Both the position numbers and the translations under genes were made by a program. 38,358 bases of DNA from Acanthaster planci (taxonomy: Eukaryota > Echinodermata > Asteroidea > Valvatida > Acanthasteridae), in NCBI RefSeq assembly GCF_001949145.1, contig NW_019091495.1:1227979-1266336 (forward strand), read 5' to 3'. Positions 31,584-38,358 of the stretch are shown piece after piece (within the stretch, counting starts at the first letter, position 1; each line of letters begins with the position of its first letter). The notes beneath the pieces are model-generated. The model was not told the DNA's origin. It made no database searches and was given only the letters and a program-made list of their open reading frames with translations.

Positions 31584-32154
31584 CTGAAAATTGAAGTCAC
31601 CATCAAAGGCAGTCATTCATCTGCACAAGACATGACACAAAGAACTGGTGGCCAAACGGAGAAGCCAGTTGTAATGCAGCTTTATATGTAAAATCTACAT
31701 ATACATCATGACCATACCTAGTCTCGCAATGCAATGAACAAACAGGATGAATGTGAGCCTAGCTAACCTTTACTGTCACAGCTGACAGCAGCAGAACTAG
31801 TAAAAGGACATGTAACAACATTTGGCCGGGGCCTAGAGGCTCTTTCAATTATTCAGTTTCAACTCCTGAACTTAGCATTGATAAATTTTCAAGTTCGTAG
31901 TCATCTTTTTGAATATTCCACCAGCAAAGAGGGTATCTTCAACACAAAATGTCCATAGAAAAACTACGTAGGCAAACTTATAAGTTATAGGAGGCAATGG
32001 GCGTCGCCATCTTTGAGAATGGCGCCCTCTTTTGTTTAAAGCATTCGTAAAAGGTCAGAAAATAGTCAGGTTTCGCTCTGTCGATCTATTCGTTCTCCAT
32101 ATGAACCTACATATCTAGTGTGGTTTGACGTCTGGAATTAAAGTAGGTTGCAAA
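31584..32154. promoter_or_regulatory. Putative bidirectional promoter between the ASPHD-type gene and the Gly/Pro-rich gene
   Basis: Two divergent coding starts are about 570 bp apart. On the minus strand AAGATGGCGAC (32003-32013) matches the core of the YY1 site AAGATGGCGGC, which in animals often sits at or just after transcription starts. A GAATGGCGCCCTC segment follows it. No TATA box is evident. The inferred minus-strand 5' exon lies near 31,950-32,015; the plus start lies near 32,030-32,140. Confidence 0.45.
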
Positions 32155-35100
32155 ATGGCTTTTCGGTAAGTGTGTGTACTTTGGCTACTGCTTCGAAGTT
32201 TTCTGAAATTCATGTCAGTTTTTATTGTAATTGAGCAGAAAAAGCCTAGGTTGTGTTTAAGATATCCATGACTGTAGTTTTTCAGCAAAATAAAGAATAG
32301 AGGGAGTAATTTTGAAAATATTTAGACATGTCACTGTCGTTACTGTCAGACAACAAAGAATTGAAAGATACATGTACATGTAGGCCTTAGCCTAGGCCTT
32401 GGCCCTAGCCTAAAATAACGGTCGTACTAACACAACGTCAACACGCGTCAACACATGATAGTAACGTCAACACACCTTTATACAGTAAACCATGGTACAG
32501 TCCAAACGACATGAGAAGGCAAGATTGAAGATGGCGGCGAACGGCAGCGCTGCTCAGAGACAGTTTTTTGTGTGAAAAAACTCCTTTGAAATGTAGTAAA
32601 ATGTAAACTCGATTAAATAGACATTATTCCTCAGCGTATACGTTGCAGTTCAATACATGTATGTCTGTTTTCTGTTTTCAATGCATTTTGTAAGTGTTGA
32701 CGGTGTGTTGACGTTACTATTAATGTGTTGACACGTGCTGACGGTGTGTTGACGCTGATTAGTACGACCCTAAAATAAAGGGGGGACTTCAGTGGGGGTC
32801 CGGACAACTCGACTGTTTGCCAACTCGACTTCGGACAACTCGATCATTGTGTAAAAGTCCGTGTGTAAAAGGGAGAGACAAGCCGTCCATTGGGACACTG
32901 TCCGCTCAGACAGTAGACCCGTAAACAGGGCCCAACGAATACTCCTCCGTCACATACTAGGCCCTGTCCCGATTCATAGGGATTTCTTTCGAAAAAATTA
33001 TCCGGGGGCATAGCTAAATGTCTGCTTGATCATGAGCTGAAATTGCACTGGTATCTTCACTATTTACAGAATAAACCATCCCCTAGGTTGTTTATTGTAG
33101 AAAACTCGCCTTTTCCTCATTTGAGGAAAAAATATTGCCTCTTTTTGCTGTTTCCCCACTCAGGATGAAGTTTGCCCCACTTGCACAAAAGCGACGGCTG
33201 TTTCATCACTTTCGTGTCACGTTACAGAGAGTGAACCGCGCGACCAATGATTAGCCGCAAACAGTGTGTGACTGAACAAGGAACCAGCCAAGGGCGTTGC
33301 GTATTAGCTGCAACACAAAACAGCCGTAATTTTGTACGAGTACTTACTGTAGATCGACAGGTATTCTCACAGATCTCAATGAGATCCGTAGGTGCTGATG
33401 TCTGGGTGCAAACTAGACAGGCTCTCGCTCAGGGTACCATTACTTAACCATACAAAGGAGTCTGTGTAATGTACAAGTCAGGCGAAAATTAGTACGGAGT
33501 GGGAAAATGGCAAAAAAGGCAACATTTTTCCCCTCCAAACAAGGAAAAGGGGAGTTTTCTACAATTAGCAACAAAGTCGTGTTGTCCTAACAGATGAATT
33601 GGCAAACGGTCGAGTTGTCTGACATCCTTTCAGCGTCAGCCGGCCATGTCATGCATGTTAGCCTAGGCATTAACACTACCTAACACTCAGTTTATGTGAC
33701 AAAAAAACTGAAAATTATGTAATCTACTTGAATTTGATATGGTGATTGTAAAGAGCATGAAACAAGAATGATGTCTACTTCAACTTTCTTGGTCAAGTGT
33801 GGTACTGATCATGTTGATATAACTCTACTAAGTACAGCGTTAGTATTCCTCTGTCAATTTTGGACGGGACTGTCTTACTAACGTTCCATGCCTGTACATA
33901 TAGTAAGGTGACAACGGTTCTCACCAAAAATACCTCTATCACCACCTACTGGCTTCCGTAAATGCCAACATCAAACGGTTGGGGTTTCAAATTTCAGTGA
34001 TATTTCTGACTTCAAAATCTGTCAAAATTTGACCGTTTTCACTCAACACATGTACAGCACTTGAACTTTTCGCTGCCTGCACCTTTCAAATGCACGTATT
34101 AAGATTTAGAATATGTAATAACTCTGTGGGCGAAACATGGTCCTCCCAGAAACACGCATGAGTGGCCTATACATGGTCTTGGCACAAGACTGGGCTACCA
34201 ACGACTGTTTCCTCTATGGGCAAACATGGTCCTAACGAAACTGCAGGAGAGGTCCAAATGGAGTCGGGGCACAAGACGTATTTACCAGGAAACAGCGAAT
34301 GCACGCGAAAAAATTGGTAAATGCAACATGACCGCAATGCCCAGCATCAGAGATCACACAATGTCACTTACAGTATCTACCTATACCTATCATGCTTAGG
34401 CAGAATTACCAGAACTATAACTATTACTAGCTTAACTAGGCCTATTGGCTATATTATCAGATAAATGTAAGGAAAGAGTCTCACGTGTACAGATGCTGCT
34501 TGACACCCTGTGCATAAACCCTTTAAGATGCGACTGGTTTGAAAAATTCTGTTTTCTAAATGATTGACTTGGTTTTTCCCCCATAATTGAACTTTTCTGA
34601 ACATGTTTTTTAAAGGTGAGAATTACACGTAGTTAATAGAACTACACGTCCATCATGAACATGCACATTCTTGTAGACTTTGGCTGTGAAATCAGTCTTT
34701 GGTTGCTTTCCCTGATACACTGGCACAGCACTGAACATGCACGCACCACGGACGTATATTAAAAACCTGGATTTACAACGCCTTTGTATGAAATAGAAGC
34801 CAACCAGCGGCCATTTAACTGAGCCGAATGCAAATACCCAGGTTGCCTCGCTTCTATTGACACCAGGGAGAACAAAGGCAGGCATTGCCGGGCAAGCTTT
34901 GTATTCGGCTCGGTAAAATGGCTGCTAGTGGATTCAATGATCTCTGTAAGCTGATAAAGGGCATTGCGAGTCCAGATTTTCTTATACAGTTTATACATCC
35001 GTGGCATGCACAGTGAGTGTTCTTTGAGGACTAGGCCTATAAAATTTACTTTAAGTCTGAAACTTTATTGTTTCATGCTGACTTCATTGTTTTGAATTTG

Positions 35101-37782
35101 TAATTGTACATGTATTTGTTGGGCATGATCAGCTGATCAGCACAATCACCCGATCACTCTGTGCGATTGGTTGATTCTCTATGAATCTCGGTTACTTCTC
35201 TTATTTGAAATTTTCCACAACCATGCATTAGAAAGAAAAAGCAAATGGCGGATGGCAGAATTTGCAACAAATCATGCAGCAACATCAACCATGTCAACCA
35301 ATCGCACAAAAATTAAGCAGTCATGTTTATCGAAAGATCGCACCCACATGAACCATGTCAACCAATTGCGCAAAAATTAAGCAATCACGTTTATTGAAAG
35401 ATCGCACCCACATCAACCATGTCAACCAATCGCACAAAAATAAAGCAGTCACGTATATCAAAAGATGGCATCAACATACAAATTTACAAGATGGAATTAG
35501 GATGGACTTCATTTCCCTTAAAAATGCTCCAGAGTCATGAATCATGAAAACAAGATATCCTGCAATGAAATGTAAGATCTGATTTAAAACATTAAAAGAT
35601 AAAGTTGCAGCTTTTTGGGTACGTAGACCCCAAAAAATTGAAACCTTTGGATTAAGGCGTGAACCTGGTCCAAGGTACAGTGCGTTACAAATGCAAATCT
35701 TGTTTGGTATCCACTGCACCAGTCACTTGTTCATATAATGTTGATGCAATGTGGACACAGTCCTTTCTGTGTATTGAAGTGTTTCAAAAATGTATGACTG
35801 ATTCACAGCAAAAGAAACACTTTGTTCATTTGTCATGTCTGGGTAGAAATGTTTTGTTCTAATATATTTTCTTGTTCCACTTGTTTCAGGAATCCGAGTG
35901 GACCACCGCCAGGTGCAGGTAAATTGAACTGAAAAAGTCTGATGACTTGTTTGGGTTCCGTAAACCTTTAACTACATTGTACATCTGCTCTACATTTTTT
36001 TAAAAATTAACTCGGCAGAATTTTCCCTCGGGATTATTCTTGGCTCGCGACTTAGCAGCATCAAAGCATAAAATATTCTAAATTAAAAAAAAAGTGAAAT
36101 AATACAGAAAATAAAATAGTCAGTTGTTCCTAATCAGTGAGATCAATAAATCCAACAGAATAGACAATGCTTTGTACCGTTGGTTTGGCATGCTTAGCAG
36201 TTACCATATGGAGTACAACTTTCACTCTTGTGATTAAATCCAGATTTCATCTTTCAAACCAAACTTTTTCGTCGTTCCTACGTGGGCTATAATGTCTTAA
36301 GGGAATTAAATATGTGCTTAGCTGGTATTAAAAGTGCGTTTAAGACTGGCTGAGGAGAATGGACGTGACTATAACATTAGTGTTCAACTTCCTGAGCTGC
36401 CAAGCATGTATTTGTTCCCATTCATAGATACCATTTTAGTCACAGTCAAAAGAAGTCAGTTTGGAGTTCCAGATTTATTTCTAGAATTTTACTTACATTT
36501 TCCTGAACACCCTCGTCTACTTTTTTGAATATTCCTTGTGCAAATTGTCCAGTTGGCACATGCGTGGAAAGCTGCGTGCACACAGACACTTGACCAATCA
36601 GAATCAATTAAACTGTCCCGTATCCAGGTGCCAGTGCATGATTTATGCAGCAGGCATTATCACTTCTCAGCAGGCAAATGTTAATACACGGTCAAGTTGC
36701 ATGATGTTGAATAGGGAGACTGTGAGAGGTACCGTATTTATTACATGTAATTACTGTTAACACATACCCAAACAAAAACCCAAGTCAGCATCCCCTGGAT
36801 GTATACATGTATGTAAGTTTCTGATTCCCAGTGTTGATGGGCATTACTTACATGCAGGTATCCATGTATGTAAGTTTCTGATTCCCAGTGTTGGTTGTCA
36901 TTACTTACATGCAGGTATCCATGTATGTAAGTTTCTGATTCCCAGTGTTGATTGGCATTACTTGGGTATCCATGTATATTGTTAATAATTACGTCTTTGA
37001 GGCTCTGAACGGCAAAAATGAATGCATGGCTTCTTTTAAAGCTCTGTGCCTTCATCTTTTGAACCACTAACCCTAAACCCTTCTTTTCCGTTTTCACTGA
37101 TACTTACAAACTCCCACATAATGACCATTACAAAACAGAATCTTTCCATCAGACTTTCAGAGAATTCCCTCCCAAATGCTGATTAGACAGTGTTCTTCAT
37201 GATCTGAATCTCAACAAGAGTCCAAATTATTATTCCTACTTTACATCAAATGGCTCTGAGTGCCCCTTCCTAGTTATTTGATTACCCCCTTGTCATCTTT
37301 ACAGTACCAATATTTCAGCTTTCATCAGAAACCAATCTGTTGATATCCAACCATTTTCTGAGGTAGGATCTTGCTGGTAAATTTGATGAAATATTTTGGC
37401 TGCCCTTAACCAAATCCTGCCCCAAATGTACATGTATCTGAAAACTCAGACTTTTGTTTAAAAATGATAGCATGTAAACTATGAAATAATGGCATTGTCA
37501 CTCATCAAATTTTGCTTTTAAGTAAAAGAAAGTAACCTGTTCCGTTTTATAAAATGCCACAGAATAAAAGCAACCTGCAGTATATGTACCCGTAGTGTAC
37601 ACCTACACCTGAGTACATGTATGTTGTTTACAATCGTCTCTTCATTACACCTACTTTATTCATTTACCCAGTGCCCTGCAATCACTCATTTCATATCTAG
37701 TAGTAAATTCCCTCTTCTTTCCCTGGTTCCCTTGTAGTAGGTTATGGGATGTTGCCATATCATCAGCAGATGTATATGCCAG
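32155..37782 (+). CDS. 5' part of a Gly/Pro-rich protein, continuing beyond the window
   Basis: Three very short coding exons: 32155-32165 (MAF and two bases of Arg, donor GTAAGT), 35890-35918 (NPSGPPPGA), and 37738 or 37741 to 37782 (GYGMLPYHQQMYMP, donor GTAACC). Phases 2 and 1 agree at the joins. The start is in the good context AAAATGG. The product begins MAFRNPSGPPPGAGYGML, low-complexity and probably disordered. Adaptor and coat proteins such as synergin gamma have comparable Gly/Pro/Met/Gln-rich N-termini, but this is only a guess and no domain is visible. A possible fourth exon starts at 38,338 after CTTTGCAG and would run off the window. Exons this small can be chance; the consistent phases and strong first exon support the model. 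Confidence 0.45.
32419..32769. mobile_element. Mutator-like fold-back element with 9-bp direct repeat flanks
   Basis: The left arm starts CGGTCGTACTAACACAACGT, and the right arm read in reverse is GGTCGTACTAATCAGCGTCA. Both continue through GTCAACACAC/GTAACGTCAACACACC for about 70 bp. The flanks carry CTAAAATAA at 32410-32418 and again at 32770-32778, a perfect 9-bp direct repeat as made by Mutator (MULE) elements. The interior (about 32,490-32,690) is single-copy and includes the gene-like segment described separately. It lies in intron 1 of the Gly/Pro-rich gene. Confidence 0.65.
32528..32573 (+). other. Captured first-exon-like segment inside the Mutator-like element
   Basis: AAGATGGCGGC (a perfect YY1-type core that also supplies the start codon) leads into a 14-codon frame MAANGSAAQRQFFV ending TGA. 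Such a GC-rich ATGGCGGCG start inside AT-rich DNA looks like the 5' exon of a housekeeping gene. Whether it is transcribed is unknown. Confidence 0.3.
32802..33620. repeat. Nested fold-back element (about 820 bp)
   Basis: Outer ends GGACAACTCGACTGTTTGCC (32802 on) and TTGGCAAACGGTCGAGTTGT (33599 on) are reverse complements with one mismatch. An inner pair of about 70-bp arms, 33094-33165 and 33495-33565 (ATTGTAGAAAACTCGCCTTT against its reverse), is also inverted. Between the two levels the sequences do not pair, so elements may be nested or the outer one has lost material. There is no transposase. An open frame of 66 codons at 33247-33447 has no recognisable features. Confidence 0.6.
33621..34600. 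other. Intronic DNA with a two-copy diverged direct repeat
   Basis: Two units of about 90 bp, near 34122 and 34212, share CTCT(G/A)TGGGC.AAACATGGTCCT and GGCACAAGAC. Nothing else was recognised in the stretch. Confidence 0.4.
34809..34923. repeat. Inverted repeat, arms about 26 bp
   Basis: GGCCATTTAACTGAGCCGAA (34809 on) pairs with TTCGGCTCGGTAAAATGGCT (ending 34923), and the pairing continues imperfectly inwards. Each arm carries an ATGGC on its outward-facing strand. Confidence 0.6.
34918..35012 (+). CDS. Possible isolated first coding exon (31 codons)
   Basis: From ATG at 34918 (context TAAAATGG) the frame reads MAASGFNDLCKLIKGIASPD and on to FIHPWHA, and then meets CA|GTGAGT, a strong donor. 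No following exon was identified, and no family was recognised. It could be a nested gene in the intron of the Gly/Pro-rich gene, an alternative first exon, or a remnant carried by the inverted repeat. Confidence 0.25.
35287..35478. repeat. 64-bp tandem repeat, three copies
   Basis: Units start at 35287, 35351 and 35415 with AACCATGTCAACCAATCGCA then CAAAAATTAAGCAGTCACGT, diverging a little more in the third copy. Confidence 0.85.
35919..36807. other. Intron 2 of the Gly/Pro-rich gene, first part
   Basis: AT-rich DNA with no recognised repeat. A 64-codon frame at 36334-36528 (plus) has no flanking splice sites of quality and no family signature. Confidence 0.4.
36808..36972. repeat. 57-bp tandem repeat, nearly three copies
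   Basis: Units start at 36808, 36865 and 36922; each has TGTATGTAAGTTTCTGATTC then CCAGTGTTG and CATTACTTACATGCAGGTAT. Because the length is a multiple of three it gives a repetitive minus-strand frame that is not a gene. Confidence 0.9.
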
Positions 37783-38358
37783 GTAACCATAGCAACAGTC
37801 TCTTAATAAAAAGAGCTACATGTAGCAGTAACTTCATTTAGTGTTTTCCATAATGAATCATTCATCTGGCTTTTGTTGTCTGCTTTTCTGTTGATGCATT
37901 CTTTTCCAGTGTTGCATGGTCATTAATGGATTGATTGTACATGTAATGCATAATCTTGGTGATGTACATGCTTTCTGCCTGGCTGTGTTGCATTGTTGAA
38001 TTTTCTGTAGTTTCAAATTTGAAAATCTGCATTGCCTAAAAAGACAAGAAAATAAATATAAGGATCTTTATCACAAAAATGAAATTGTGGGACTGAAACT
38101 AGACGACAAAGATTCTTGAATATCCGTCTAGCAATTGTTAATCTAATGAAGAGTAGCCTACCCTGTGAACAACATGTACACAATGTACCTATGAATAATT
38201 ACTTGTGTTTTAATGTACATGGAGGAAGAGTTAGGTTTCACTTTCAACAGGAAAGGCCGCCTCTTCAGTTGATATAATGTGTAGTTTACCGAAGCGTGGT
38301 GTAATTTGTTTTCAAGCCACATGCTGTACCTTTGCAGGTCTGTGCTCATTTGGTATTC
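37783..38358. other. Intron sequence at the window end, with a possible exon start
   Basis: No gene was recognised except a candidate 3' splice site CTGTACCTTTGCAG ending at 38337. It would keep the reading frame of the Gly/Pro-rich protein (phase 1). Confidence 0.3.

Noticed and set aside
36741-37097. 118-codon minus frame with repeated HVSNxNQHWESETYIHGY
   Set aside because: Translation of the 57-bp tandem repeat; no supporting gene structure.
1-38358. CRISPR arrays, tRNA, rRNA or snRNA genes
   Set aside because: None seen: the tandem repeats lack unique spacers, and no RNA-gene promoter boxes or cloverleaf arms were recognised by eye.

Overview
This is a eukaryotic, intron-rich, AT-rich window with no operons and no bacterial signals. 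It most likely comes from a marine invertebrate. Genes are split into short exons with GT..AG introns. The spacers are full of small non-autonomous DNA transposons and fold-back repeats, and the palindromic hexamer ACATGT recurs in dozens of short runs. I cannot fix the phylum from sequence alone; echinoderm, hemichordate, amphioxus or a lophotrochozoan would all fit.

Layout. 1-272: decayed pogo/Tigger-type transposase on the minus strand. 273-5,048: no intact gene; two fold-back elements (about 1,575-1,938 and 2,153-2,484), a possible orphan exon, and a 239-bp TTAA-flanked MITE. 5,049-14,091 (minus): a complete nine-exon gene for a 519-residue TIR / EF-hand-like / HEAT-repeat protein, with three transposon-like insertions or repeats in its introns. 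14,092-20,416: about 6.3 kb between the two TIR genes, holding a dead non-LTR reverse transcriptase, a hairpin and a 54-bp tandem repeat. 20,417-27,644 (plus): an eight-exon paralogue of the same architecture (402 residues), arranged head-to-head with the first. 27,645-30,323: spacer with a 43-bp tandem repeat and a Tc1/mariner-like MITE. 30,324-31,583 (minus): an ASPHD1/ASPHD2-type aspartyl/asparaginyl beta-hydroxylase-domain membrane protein. 31,584-32,154: a putative bidirectional promoter. 32,155 to the window end (plus): the first three very short exons of a Gly/Pro-rich protein that runs off the window. Its first intron is packed with fold-back DNA, including a Mutator-like element that seems to carry a captured first exon.

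The most interesting system is the divergent TIR-HEAT pair. Both proteins join a TIR domain of SARM1/plant-like type (acidic D..L.AG BB-loop in the minus copy, and a conserved Glu at the NADase catalytic position in both copies) to a C-terminal block of about four HEAT repeats through a helical linker. The minus copy keeps a whole TIR, an N-myristoylation motif and a single EF-hand-like loop. The plus copy has a clean 11-residue deletion over the BB-loop/alphaB, no acidic EF loop, and different introns. I infer an enzyme/regulator pair or a decoy-type paralogue; this is not proven. All exon joins were made by reading splice sites and reading frames by eye; no expression or database evidence was available.
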